A DNA stretch of 34,999 bases from an uncultured Collinsella sp. (GCA_900556875.1 USQQ01000017.1:1-34999), one strand, 5' to 3'; positions 14,738-23,340 are shown, counted from the first letter of the stretch. Notes: generated by a model not told the origin, from the letters alone. Translations and numbers: made by a program.

Positions 14738-17700
14738 ATGAAAGCGAATTCGGATAAATCTAAGCAGAGTAATAAAGCGACGCGCCGTGTGCTGGCAGGC
14801 GTTTTGTGCGGAGCCTCCGTTTTGAGCCTGGTACTGTCGCTCGTCATGCCTCCGATCTCGCAGGCCATTGCCAACGATGCCCAGACGGTTTCTACCGAGG
14901 AAACTGTGATGGGGGGGGGTTCCTCAAGTGAGTCTACTGATGTAGGCAACACCAACAACGGGGATACCGAAAACCAGAATAGTGACGATGCTGCGGGCGA
15001 CGACGAAATCCAGCAGGAGGAGCAGCCCAAGGACGAGTCGCAGGCAGAAGAAAATGAAGCGATCGACGATGGCGCTGGTTCGTCAGCCGAGGAGGCTGTG
15101 GCGAGCGAAGAGACAGCCACGGACATCAAGAATGCCGGTGACTTGCAGGGAAAGCTTCTAGGCGTTGAGGAAAATCAAACCGCCAGCTTTACGCTTGCGG
15201 CTGATATTGACTTTCCTGGTGAAATCACACTTAACAAAGGCGGCAGCAATATCACCCTTGACCTAAGTGGTCATAAGATTAAGCACTCGAGCGCCGACAA
15301 GCCGTTATTCAATGTTGCCGGTGGTGCGTCACTTACAATTAGGGATTCTGCACAGGTGGGTGAGACGGTCAGCGAGGGCCAGCAGCTAGCTGATCAGGGG
15401 CAGAGCCTGAATGCCGATAATTATGACAAGAATGCCGCCAATTATGGCAAGAATGCCGAACTGACTTACGATAACGATAACATTCCATCTAATCTTACCT
15501 ACTACGTGACCGAATCGTCCCCGAGCGGAACAGGCACAACCGAGACACTTGTCAAACATGACGTTGAGATTAAAGGCGCCATCGTGGCGTGCGGCGGCAA
15601 CGCAAATCTAAAGCTCATCAATCTATATAACAACAACGGCAAGGGCGGCACGTTTAACCTTGTGAGCGGCGTGATCACGCAAAAACAAGGCGGCAGCGTT
15701 AGCAGCTTGGTCTATGCCGAGAACGGCTCTACCGTCAACATGCGCGGCGGCTATGTGTGTGGAGCTTCTGGCTCGGGTGCGGGCGGCGGAATTGAAATAC
15801 ACGGTAATTCGACCCTCGAGGTTTCCGGTGGCGTAATTGCCGGCAACAGTGCTCCTAGTGGCGGTGGTGTGTATGCTAAAGACTCCACGGTCAACATAAC
15901 TAATGGCGTAATCTCCGGCAACAGCACGCTTGCTACTGGTGTTGGTTTCGGCGGCGGCATCATGGCCGAAGGCGGCAGCGTTACTGTTTCTGGTGGCTAC
16001 ATTACTAACAATAAATATGCCAATTACTGTGGTAACGATGGTAATGGCGATCATGGCGGTGCTGGACTTGCCGCTAAAAACGGTACTCATGTCACCATTT
16101 CGGGCGGCCAGATCACGGGCAACTATTCTGAGGAAGCCGGCGGCGGCGTCTATGTGACCGACATCGAACACCAAGGGGCGAGCTCGCGAAAGACAATGGC
16201 ATGGCTCAACATTACGGGGGGAACTATTGCCTCTAACGTGAGTTTTCGCTCTGAGGGTGCCGGCATTCGCGTGGGCCAGATGGTTGACGCGATGATAAAA
16301 GGAACGTCAAATTCAAATCCAGTCTATATCACTAATAACCACTGCATGTCTCGCTTTGACTGGGGTGGAGGCGGCATCTTCGTCCAGGGCGATTCTAAGG
16401 TCGCGTCTAATGCTGGTAGGCTATTTGTCTATAACTCCTATATAAGCAGCAATGAGGCCGGTGGCTACGGTGGCGGCGTTGCGGTTTGCCCGACGGGTAA
16501 GACTTTGGTGACAGGCACCGACGGCACGGCGATTTTCGGTAATACTTCTGCCGGAAATGAGCAAAACGCGAACGACTACGAATCCGTGAGTAATACAGGC
16601 AATAACGGCACCCCCCATCTTTCCGGCGGTGGTCACGGTAAGGACCAGGACTCCGACGCCTACAATGCCGAAGTGTTTCGCGAAAACGGCCACGCGGACT
16701 TCTTCCTTGCGGCGGAGGGTCATACGACTCCGATCGCGGCGGTGATTGGCAAAATGCTTGGCGGCGGCGATGCTAAGTATCGGGGAAGCTTAGAGCTCCA
16801 GAAAGCCATTACTATCCCCGCTAACGGTGGCGTGCAGGTATATAAAAGCATCGGCCTGAGTTCGGATGTTAAGGCTCAAGACCCCGAGGCGATCAATGCG
16901 CGAAAGGCTGCGCTAGAGGCGGGCGCGACGTTTATCACGGGCAATTATTCCTGGAACCATGGCGGCGGCATCATGTCGAACGGCGACCTGTACATGGGCG
17001 CGCCTGAGGACACGTATGTCTATCCGAGCCTCAAGCTCAAGGCGACCAAGAAGCTGGAAGGCCGCAAGCTCAATGATGGGGAGTTCTCCTTTACGGTGTA
17101 TCGCAAGGATTCAGACGACCCTTTGGCTGGCACGACAGCTGGCACGACATTCAATCGCGACGTTTGCACCGAGGTTGGAACAGCAGCAAATGATGCAGAA
17201 GGCAGCATTACGTTCGACCTTGGTGAACAATTCGCATCGAGTGGCGCGGGTAACGAAATCACATACTACTTGGTCGAAGACCCCGGTGGTGATTCTGGCA
17301 TCACGTACGACTCCAGCGTGTATAAGATTGTGGTGACGGCCGAAGATACCAAGACCTTGCTCATGTCTGTTCCGAGTAAAGAAAACTCAAGCCAACTGAA
17401 GGATCTTTACATCCATAACTACACGATTAAAAACGTCGGTGTAACCAAGTACGAATTCCGCGAGTCGTCTGGGAAGTGGGAGAACGTAAAAGCGAGGAGC
17501 AAGGTGCAGAAGAGTGGAGACTATTATCCAATTATCTGTGAGGGTGACTCCACGACTTTCACTAACAAGTTCACTCCGTACGACTCGAAGGGCTCCTGGA
17601 CGCCTATGGCGACTAAGGTCGTTGAGGGTGGCGAGATGAAGGAGTTCACGCTCCAGCTTGCGACCGACACAGATTTTACGGATATCGTTAGCAGCAAGTC

Positions 17701-18178
17701 CACCACTGCCGACGGCGACAAGTCCCAGACCCTGAGCTTCGACAAGATTGATTACAAACTCGATCAACTCGACCAGCTCGCGTCTGGCCCCGCTGGCCGT
17801 GGTGCTTCCAAGACCTTCACGTACTACGTGCGCGAGAAAGACGACGGTTCGCTGTTCTCGCACTATACGTACGACAAGTCGGTCTATCAGATTACGGTTA
17901 ACGCGACTGACGACTCTAACCACCATATCGACGTCACTGCGACCTACAAGCAGATTCAGGATCGTGATGGCAAGCCAGTGACCAACGACATGGGCCGCGA
18001 ACTCACTGAAAGTTCCACCCCCACCTTCACCAACACCTACTCCACCTCTTTGCCCCTTTCTGGTATGTCGGGCGTCACTCTGACGTACCTTGCCGGCGCG
18101 GTGGTGCTTTGCGCTGCTGCGGCCTGGATGCACATTCGTCGCAAGGCGAATGCGAAGGGAGGTAAGCGTCGTGAATAA
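14738..18178 (+). CDS. LPXTG-type beta-helix adhesin, probable pilus tip protein
   Basis: This 1146-residue secreted wall protein has a signal peptide (basic start, hydrophobic 18-45, likely cut after AIA at 45) and an acidic Ser/Glu/Asp-rich stalk (about 50-130). A long Gly/Asn-rich region (about 150-700) with repeated GGG and ISGN-like turns looks like a right-handed parallel beta-helix. Two pilin isopeptide-type domains follow (about 760-870 and 945-1100), with KKLEGRKLNDGEFSFTVY and YYLVED segments. The C-terminus has the sorting signal LPLSG, a hydrophobic helix and a basic tail. GGGGAGGAG precedes ATG 14738. It heads a cluster with two pilins and a class C sortase, so a tip adhesin role is inferred. 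A G9 run at codons 58-61 makes it a candidate phase-variable gene. Confidence 0.9.
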   Translation: MKANSDKSKQSNKATRRVLAGVLCGASVLSLVLSLVMPPISQAIANDAQTVSTEETVMGGGSSSESTDVGNTNNGDTENQNSDDAAGDDEIQQEEQPKDESQAEENEAIDDGAGSSAEEAVASEETATDIKNAGDLQGKLLGVEENQTASFTLAADIDFPGEITLNKGGSNITLDLSGHKIKHSSADKPLFNVAGGASLTIRDSAQVGETVSEGQQLADQGQSLNADNYDKNAANYGKNAELTYDNDNIPSNLTYYVTESSPSGTGTTETLVKHDVEIKGAIVACGGNANLKLINLYNNNGKGGTFNLVSGVITQKQGGSVSSLVYAENGSTVNMRGGYVCGASGSGAGGGIEIHGNSTLEVSGGVIAGNSAPSGGGVYAKDSTVNITNGVISGNSTLATGVGFGGGIMAEGGSVTVSGGYITNNKYANYCGNDGNGDHGGAGLAAKNGTHVTISGGQITGNYSEEAGGGVYVTDIEHQGASSRKTMAWLNITGGTIASNVSFRSEGAGIRVGQMVDAMIKGTSNSNPVYITNNHCMSRFDWGGGGIFVQGDSKVASNAGRLFVYNSYISSNEAGGYGGGVAVCPTGKTLVTGTDGTAIFGNTSAGNEQNANDYESVSNTGNNGTPHLSGGGHGKDQDSDAYNAEVFRENGHADFFLAAEGHTTPIAAVIGKMLGGGDAKYRGSLELQKAITIPANGGVQVYKSIGLSSDVKAQDPEAINARKAALEAGATFITGNYSWNHGGGIMSNGDLYMGAPEDTYVYPSLKLKATKKLEGRKLNDGEFSFTVYRKDSDDPLAGTTAGTTFNRDVCTEVGTAANDAEGSITFDLGEQFASSGAGNEITYYLVEDPGGDSGITYDSSVYKIVVTAEDTKTLLMSVPSKENSSQLKDLYIHNYTIKNVGVTKYEFRESSGKWENVKARSKVQKSGDYYPIICEGDSTTFTNKFTPYDSKGSWTPMATKVVEGGEMKEFTLQLATDTDFTDIVSSKSTTADGDKSQTLSFDKIDYKLDQLDQLASGPAGRGASKTFTYYVREKDDGSLFSHYTYDKSVYQITVNATDDSNHHIDVTATYKQIQDRDGKPVTNDMGRELTESSTPTFTNTYSTSLPLSGMSGVTLTYLAGAVVLCAAAAWMHIRRKANAKGGKRRE
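14911..14919 (+). repeat. Poly-G tract (G9) inside the adhesin coding region
   Basis: Nine G fall in codons 58-61, just after the signal peptide. The present length keeps the frame open. Loss of one G brings a TAG after codon 68, and gain of one G brings a TGA after codon 64. This is the form of a slipped-strand on/off switch. Confidence 0.85.
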
Positions 18179-19826
18179 GAAAGTTTGCTCCTTCCCGATC
18201 TTGTTTGCGCTGCTTACCCTCCTGATCGGCACCTGCGCGGTTGTGTTCCCCGCATCCGCGCAGGCCGCGCCGACCTCGACCGGTTCCATCACGGTGAGCG
18301 GCACCGTGGCGCGCAGCTACGACGCCTACCAGATCTTTAGCGCCAACGTCGTCGACGGCGACAGCGACGCCAAGATCGCCACCGACCTCGCCTGGGCAAG
18401 CGACGCCGTGCGCGACGCCGCGCTGCCTGTGCTGCACAGCGCCGGCATGCCCAATTCCCAGACCACCGCGCAGGAAGCTGCCGAGTGGCTCAACACCGAT
18501 TCCCACCTTACGAGCGCGCTGAGCGCGCAGCTCGCTCGTTCCCTCCAGAGCTCTGGCGCCGAGCTCGCGGCCCTCAACGCGGGCACGGCGGCCGAGCTGC
18601 CCTGCGGCTACTGGCTCATCGTCGCCGACGACGACGCCATCGCCCAGGGCGAGGCCGGCACCGCGCCGATCATGGCCCTGGTGGGCGGCAGCGCCGTCAC
18701 CGTCAAGCCCAAGGCCGCGACCCCCAAGGTGGCCAAGCACGTGCTGGAGGACAGCACCGCCGCATGGCAGAAGGCCGCCGACGCCACGGTCGCCGACGAC
18801 CTGTACTGGCGCCTCTCTGCCACGGTCCCGGCGGGGCTCACGGCCTACGACACCTACGCGGTGCGGTTCGTCGACACCATGAGCGCGGGGCTCGACCCCT
18901 CCAAGGTGGCCGCGAGCATGCGCGTGTACGTGGCGGCGGGCGCGGACGGTGGCTTCGACGCCGTCCAGACCGGCAAGGACGGCCGAGCCGACACCGAGCC
19001 CGCGAAGGGCTGGACCGACATCACGGCCCAGTGCGCCACCAAGGTAGCGGTTGACGGAACCTTCACCGTGCGTACCGGCGACCTCATCGCCGCGCTCGGC
19101 GGGGCCGACGCCTTCACCGCGGGCGCCCGCGTGGTCGCCGTGTACAACGCGCCGCTCAACAGCGCGTGCAACCACGGCATCGCGAAGGGCAACCCCAACG
19201 AGGTCTACCTGCGTTACCCGCGCTCTCCCTTTGCCGACCAGTTCAGCGATGCCGGCTTCACCAGCACGCCGAGCGACGATGCATGCGCCTACACCTGGGA
19301 TCTCGCGCTCACCAAGCGCGGCAGCGACGGCGACAAGCCGCTGCCCGGGGCGGTCCTGAGCATCACCGACGACCGCGGTCGCGCGCTGGCGGCCGACGGC
19401 ACGTGGGATGCGCAAGGCAAGGCCACCGTCACCACGGGCGAGGACGGCCGCGTGACCGTCTCGGGCGTGGACCCGGGCAAGCTGGAGGTCCGCGAGCTCA
19501 AGGCGCCCAAGGGCTACACCGCCTTTGAGGGCACGCGCTCCGTGACGGTCAAGGCCGAGGGCCTGGACGTCGACCAGGTGGCCGCCGCCAAGCCTAAGGT
19601 GACCGTATCGGCCGAAAGCCCTCTGCGAGTTGATGCCGCCGATGCCGGGAAGGGTTTAGTCGAGTTGTCGGTGCTTAACACCCCAAGTAACGAAGTGAGT
19701 CGAGGCTTTATGCCCTCGACGGGAGATAGAACGTTGGTGTTGGTAACGGCTTTGGCCGTCATCGGAGTAGTGGCTATTGTCGTCGCGCTCGTCATCAAGC
19801 GGGGAGGAGGTCGCCATGATAAATAA
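18171..19826 (+). CDS. LPXTG-type pilin subunit (isopeptide D2/CnaB domains)
   Basis: The 551-residue secreted protein has a signal peptide (about 1-32, ending SAQAA). An N-terminal pilin domain holds VTVKPK near 180, similar in place to the pilin-motif lysine used for polymerisation. A fimbrial D2-type domain (about 185-380) and a CnaB-like domain (about 385-490, LTKRG ... EVRELKAPKGYT) follow. The sorting signal is MPSTG, then a membrane helix and RGGGRHDK. GTG 18171 is chosen because GGGAGG lies upstream and the signal peptide starts there; it overlaps the adhesin stop by 8 nt, so the two are co-translated. Its base composition is far richer in G and C than the genes on either side, suggesting a different origin within the cluster. 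Confidence 0.9.
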   Translation: MNKKVCSFPILFALLTLLIGTCAVVFPASAQAAPTSTGSITVSGTVARSYDAYQIFSANVVDGDSDAKIATDLAWASDAVRDAALPVLHSAGMPNSQTTAQEAAEWLNTDSHLTSALSAQLARSLQSSGAELAALNAGTAAELPCGYWLIVADDDAIAQGEAGTAPIMALVGGSAVTVKPKAATPKVAKHVLEDSTAAWQKAADATVADDLYWRLSATVPAGLTAYDTYAVRFVDTMSAGLDPSKVAASMRVYVAAGADGGFDAVQTGKDGRADTEPAKGWTDITAQCATKVAVDGTFTVRTGDLIAALGGADAFTAGARVVAVYNAPLNSACNHGIAKGNPNEVYLRYPRSPFADQFSDAGFTSTPSDDACAYTWDLALTKRGSDGDKPLPGAVLSITDDRGRALAADGTWDAQGKATVTTGEDGRVTVSGVDPGKLEVRELKAPKGYTAFEGTRSVTVKAEGLDVDQVAAAKPKVTVSAESPLRVDAADAGKGLVELSVLNTPSNEVSRGFMPSTGDRTLVLVTALAVIGVVAIVVALVIKRGGGRHDK

Positions 19827-19866
19827 TTGTCCCCCCCCCTTGCTCAATGGCGTACTGCCTCCGTAG
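19816..19866 (+). other. Possible 16-codon ORF containing a poly-C tract
   Basis: ATG 19816 overlaps the pilin stop and is preceded at 5 nt by GGGGAGGAGG (19801-19810), an ideal ribosome site that also encodes pilin residues. The frame runs 16 codons to TAG and includes nine C (19831-19839). One more or one fewer C would change the length to about 30 or 23 codons. It may be a leader peptide, a remnant or chance. Confidence 0.3.
19831..19839 (+). repeat. Poly-C tract (C9) between the two pilin genes
   Basis: Nine C begin 4 nt after the stop of the second pilus gene and lie about 108 nt before the next start. With the G9 tract in the adhesin, this is the second long homopolymer in the same locus. 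Confidence 0.8.
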
Positions 19867-19947
19867 CGAGTGGCGCGCAGGGAAATGAGCCTGCTGACTT
19901 TTGGTGATGACGAGAATTAAAGCAACCTCCAAGAAAGAGGTCCCAAC

Positions 19948-21732
19948 ATGAAAACAACCAAGAACATCGCACGCCTGGCAGTAACCGCCGGCCTCACCGC
20001 AGCGCTGAGCTTCGGCGGCGTCATGGCCCCGGTGACCATGGCGTTTGCCGAGGGAACGGGGTCGACCGTCACGTTCGAGGATGCCGATTACGCTGCGTTC
20101 ACGACCTATAAGGGTATCCAGATCTTCAAGGCAAAGGTCACGACGACCGGTGGGAATACGACGGTGAGTAGCATCGAATGGGCCAGCTCCGAAGCCCAAA
20201 CTGCTGTCGTAAACGCCATCAAGACAAAGAATGTATCCTACGATAGCGAGAACGCACAGGATGCTGCCGATTGGCTTAGCACCAAATCTGAAGTTACCGG
20301 GACCGATTCGAAGGTTGCTAGCGACAACGTTCTCAGTCTAATCGCCGATGGCCTGAAGAGCAGCACCGCCTGGGAGGTGACGAGCGAGGGCAGTGCTGCT
20401 CTTTCCGGACTCGGCGCCGGCTACTGGCTCTTCCTCACCGCTACTCCCGGTAAGCCTGCTGACAAGTCGACCGATGTGTTCACCTCTCCCGTCTACGCCG
20501 TGATCGACGGCGTGAACGCGACGACCGTTACGCCAAAGAAGGGCGTGCCCACTGTCGAGAAGAAGGTCCTCGACGATGCCGACGCCGCCGACATCAAGGG
20601 CTCCAACAAATGGAATGATGTCGCCGATTCCCAGATCGGCCAGGAAGTTAACTACAAGCTGACCGGCACGATCGCCAGCAACTACGCTACCTTTGGCACG
20701 TATGCTTACAAGTTCACCGACGGGCTTTCCAATGGCCTTGACTATGTCAAAGGCTCGGTTAAGGTGTACGCGCTGAACGGCGAGACTTACAGCGAGATTG
20801 AGTCGAGCAATTATACCGTGACGGATGCTGATGCTAGCAACAATAACACGCTGACGGTCGAGTTCAAGACCGGAGACGGCAAGAAGGGCCTCAAGGACGT
20901 CGCGAGCGTGACCGCCGACACCAAGATCGTTGTCTTCTACAAGGCAAAGCTCAACGGCAACGCCGTGATCGGCAACGCAACCGACGGCAACAAGGGCGGC
21001 AACCTCAACACCGTTAAGCTCACGTACTCTAACAACCCGTATGGAGACGGCACGGGTGACACGATTGAGGACACTGTCGCCGACTTCGCGTTCAAGCTCA
21101 ACCTTAACAAGGTCGACCAGGGCACCGAGAAGGGCCTTAAGGGCGCTGTCTTCACCATTCAGTCCGCTGATGCGAACACTCAAGACCAGTATATCGCCTC
21201 GAAGGACGACCCCACCGCGGGCGTCGTCGCGGGCCAGCTCGTGACCGTTGCCGGCACCACCAGCCTTCCCGGTTACGTGAAGTTCACGTCTGGCGATAAT
21301 GGCCAGATTGCCGTGAAAGGTCTCGATGAAGGCTCCTACAAGGTGACCGAGGTCCAGGCTCCCAATGAGAAGTACACCAAGGCCAACCCCTTCACTTTCA
21401 CCATCACCGCGACGTATGATGACGCGAGCATGAAGGTGACGGGCCTCACGGCGGCGGTTTCCAAGGCCGACGAGGGCCGCACCGACATCGCCTTCGGTAA
21501 GCTCGACGGCAATGACGGAGACAATAAGCTGACCGGTACGGATGGCACCGGCACCAACGCCGCCACCGGTGAGATCACCATCAACGTCGGCAACACCAAG
21601 TCCGTCGGCCTCCCGCTGACCGGCCTCAACGGCGTGACCTTCACTTGGATCGCTGGTGGCGCGGTGCTGTGCATCGGCGTGGCGCATCTCATCCGCAGCC
21701 GTAAGCAGGCTGAGGAGTCCGAGCAGGAGTAA
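19948..21732 (+). CDS. LPXTG-type major pilin (D2-type fimbrial isopeptide protein)
   Basis: The 594-residue secreted pilin has a signal peptide (about 1-35, ending MAFA). An N-terminal domain ends in VTPKKG near 195, where the YPKN-like lysine for sortase C polymerisation is expected. A D2-type isopeptide domain (about 200-385, KKVLDD ... NTVKLTYSNNP) and a CnaB-like domain (about 390-500, LNLNKVDQG ... YKVTEVQAP) follow, then the sorting signal LPLTG, a hydrophobic helix and RSRKQAEESEQE. Its layout parallels the preceding pilin, but sequence and composition differ. ATG 19948 follows AAGAAAGAGG. Position last before the terminator and typical length suggest the shaft pilin, by inference. 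The 121-nt gap upstream may hold its own promoter. Confidence 0.9.
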   Translation: MKTTKNIARLAVTAGLTAALSFGGVMAPVTMAFAEGTGSTVTFEDADYAAFTTYKGIQIFKAKVTTTGGNTTVSSIEWASSEAQTAVVNAIKTKNVSYDSENAQDAADWLSTKSEVTGTDSKVASDNVLSLIADGLKSSTAWEVTSEGSAALSGLGAGYWLFLTATPGKPADKSTDVFTSPVYAVIDGVNATTVTPKKGVPTVEKKVLDDADAADIKGSNKWNDVADSQIGQEVNYKLTGTIASNYATFGTYAYKFTDGLSNGLDYVKGSVKVYALNGETYSEIESSNYTVTDADASNNNTLTVEFKTGDGKKGLKDVASVTADTKIVVFYKAKLNGNAVIGNATDGNKGGNLNTVKLTYSNNPYGDGTGDTIEDTVADFAFKLNLNKVDQGTEKGLKGAVFTIQSADANTQDQYIASKDDPTAGVVAGQLVTVAGTTSLPGYVKFTSGDNGQIAVKGLDEGSYKVTEVQAPNEKYTKANPFTFTITATYDDASMKVTGLTAAVSKADEGRTDIAFGKLDGNDGDNKLTGTDGTGTNAATGEITINVGNTKSVGLPLTGLNGVTFTWIAGGAVLCIGVAHLIRSRKQAEESEQE

Positions 21733-21833
21733 CGCTCGCTCACCCATCCCTTTGGCAGGTGGGATGTGATGGCCATGAGACTTGCGGACACTTTTCTCGT
21801 CCATCGACGTTCTTGCTTTGCCATCCTCTTTTC

Positions 21834-21871
21834 GGGGCAGACTCCGCACTGGAGTCTGCCCCGTTCTTTTT
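21834..21871 (+). terminator. Terminator of the pilin genes
   Basis: GGGGCAGACTCC pairs perfectly with GGAGTCTGCCCC around GCACT, followed by TTCTTTTT. It lies about 100 nt after the major pilin stop, so the sortase is probably transcribed separately. Confidence 0.92.
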
Positions 21872-21989
21872 GGACAACGCAGCCAGCCTCCACCGTCCGA
21901 TGCGGGTACGTTCGTCATCGCGTTTCTTGACTCGTATGAGGTTCGGTTTAGGGTCCGTAGGCGCACGCGCGGTGCGGACGGTAGAAGGC

Positions 21990-22041
21990 ATTTGCGCCGC
22001 AAGCGCAAATAAGAATGCCCGGGGTTCGGAGCCCGGGCATT
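21990..22041. other. Two tandem perfect hairpins, possible small RNA 3' end
   Basis: ATTTGCGC-CGCAA-GCGCAAAT (21990-22010) and AATGCCCGGG-GTTCGGAG-CCCGGGCATT (22014-22041) stand side by side. Neither has a clean T run. No gene is seen from 21733 to 22274, so they may belong to a small RNA or be attenuator-like. Function unknown. Confidence 0.5.
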
Positions 22042-22117
22042 TAACAAAACCAGAAAACTAGGCCGCCCGCGCTCTCGTACATTTACGCGGGGTGCGTCGT
22101 TTTCTATTGACATTGTA

Positions 22118-22143
22118 TCCCGAATCGCCCCGCCGATTCGGGA
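22118..22143. other. Perfect 10-bp dyad before the sortase gene
   Basis: TCCCGAATCG-CCCCGC-CGATTCGGGA starts 5 nt after a perfect TTGACA (22107-22112). No matching -10 box follows at the right distance, since the dyad occupies that place. It could be an operator or a hairpin. Confidence 0.45.
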
Positions 22144-22274
22144 CATTTTGAAAACTCAAATGCTGGCCTATGCTCGCGCCGCACAATGCTGTCTAGCTGT
22201 GTTGTCCGGCGCGGAAGCCCGCGATTCGGCTATTATTTGTTTAGACAACCCGAGCTGTAGAGGAGTGACCGGCG

Positions 22275-23213
22275 ATGGTGCAGGGCGCCAAACATATGAA
22301 GAGCAATAACGCCGCGGACAACGGCGGCTCAAGCCCTCAGCCCAAACCTCAACCAAAGCCCAAGCGCCGTCGCAAGCGGCTGCCGCGCTGGGCCGACCGG
22401 CTCATCACCATCGTCATCATCCTTATCGGCGTGGGCCTTATGACTTGGCCGTGGATCTTGGACCGGCTCGAGGCCTCGGGCGTGTTTAACCAGATCAGCA
22501 CGGTGTCCAGCACCGTGGACGCGCTGTCTGCCGAGGAGCGCGAGCGCATCCTGCTCCAGGCGCGCTCCTTTAACGAGCAGCTGGCGGGCGAGGCCACCGA
22601 GCTTCCCGCCGACCAGATCGAGCCCTACGCCCAGCAGCTCATCTTTGACCGCGACCCCATGATGAGCTGGGTCGAGATCCCCTCAATCGACGTGAGCATG
22701 CCCATCTACCACGGTACGAGCGAAGAAGTCCTTATGGCGGGCGTCGGCCACCTGGAGGGCACGAGCCTGCCGGTGGGCGGCACCTCGACGCACTGCGTGC
22801 TCACCGCGCACTCGGGCATGCGCAACCTGAGCATGTTCGACGACATCCACTCGCTGGAGCCCGGCGACCTGGTGCTGCTGCACACCATGAACAAGACGCT
22901 CGCCTACAAGATGGTGGACTCCGAGGTGGTGCTGCCCGAGGAGATGGAGTCGCTGACCATCGAGCCCGGCGCCGACAAGGTGACGCTCGTCACCTGCACG
23001 CCCTATGGGGTGAACGACCATCGCCTGTTAGTGCATTGCGTGCGCACCAAGTACAACAAAAAGGACGTCGACAAGCAAAAGTCGCTGGCCGGCCGCCACT
23101 GGGGCAAGCGCGAGTTCGCCGTGCTCATTGTGGTCGTAGCCATTGTGCTGTTGCTGCTGGACATCGTGATCCACACGGTTCGCAAGCGCCGTAAAGCCAA
23201 GGCCTCGGCATAG
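22275..23213 (+). CDS. srtC: Class C sortase (pilus-assembling transpeptidase)
   Basis: The 312-residue membrane protein would polymerise the adjacent pilins by joining their sorting signals to pilin lysines. The catalytic triad is His179 (LTAHSG), Cys241 (TLVTCTPYG) and Arg250 (NDHRLLVHC). The block MPIYHGTSEEVLMAGVGHLE is typical of class C, and RDPMMSW near the start of the core sits where the active-site lid is found in this class. There is a transmembrane helix near residues 43-63 and another near the C-terminus (about 280-302) followed by basic residues, also usual for class C. The first 40 residues are Pro/Lys/Arg-rich and cytoplasmic. ATG 22275 follows GAGGAG; ATG 22296 is an alternative. 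Confidence 0.95.
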   Translation: MVQGAKHMKSNNAADNGGSSPQPKPQPKPKRRRKRLPRWADRLITIVIILIGVGLMTWPWILDRLEASGVFNQISTVSSTVDALSAEERERILLQARSFNEQLAGEATELPADQIEPYAQQLIFDRDPMMSWVEIPSIDVSMPIYHGTSEEVLMAGVGHLEGTSLPVGGTSTHCVLTAHSGMRNLSMFDDIHSLEPGDLVLLHTMNKTLAYKMVDSEVVLPEEMESLTIEPGADKVTLVTCTPYGVNDHRLLVHCVRTKYNKKDVDKQKSLAGRHWGKREFAVLIVVVAIVLLLLDIVIHTVRKRRKAKASA

Positions 23214-23227
23214 GACATTGTTCAGAA

Positions 23228-23260
23228 CCACCGCAAAGGGGATAGGCACCTTTGTGGTGG
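23228..23260 (+). repeat. Family B hairpin, copy 5
   Basis: CCACCGCAAAGG pairs with CCTTTGTGGTGG (one G-T wobble) around GGATAGGCA. It lies 15 nt after the sortase stop. The T tail seen in other copies is replaced by GCGGGG, so it is less likely to terminate. Confidence 0.8.
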
Positions 23261-23273
23261 GCGGGGCTTCCAA

Positions 23274-23334
23274 ACCATCACAACATTCGATGAAAATCTC
23301 GATTTTGGCGAAAAGCGTCGAATGTTGTGATGGT
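23274..23334 (+). repeat. Family A palindrome, copy 3
   Basis: Perfect 17-bp arms identical to copy 1 and a 27-nt spacer, in the same orientation as copy 2. It begins 14 nt after a family B hairpin. Confidence 0.9.
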
Positions 23335-23340
23335 CTTCGT

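Noticed and set aside
22107..22143. Sortase promoter starting at the perfect TTGACA
   Set aside because: No -10 box at 16-18 nt; that position is inside a GC-rich dyad.
20338..22146. Minus-strand frame of 602 codons over the major pilin
   Set aside because: Antisense of a pilin with signal peptide, isopeptide domains and LPLTG; no ribosome site upstream.
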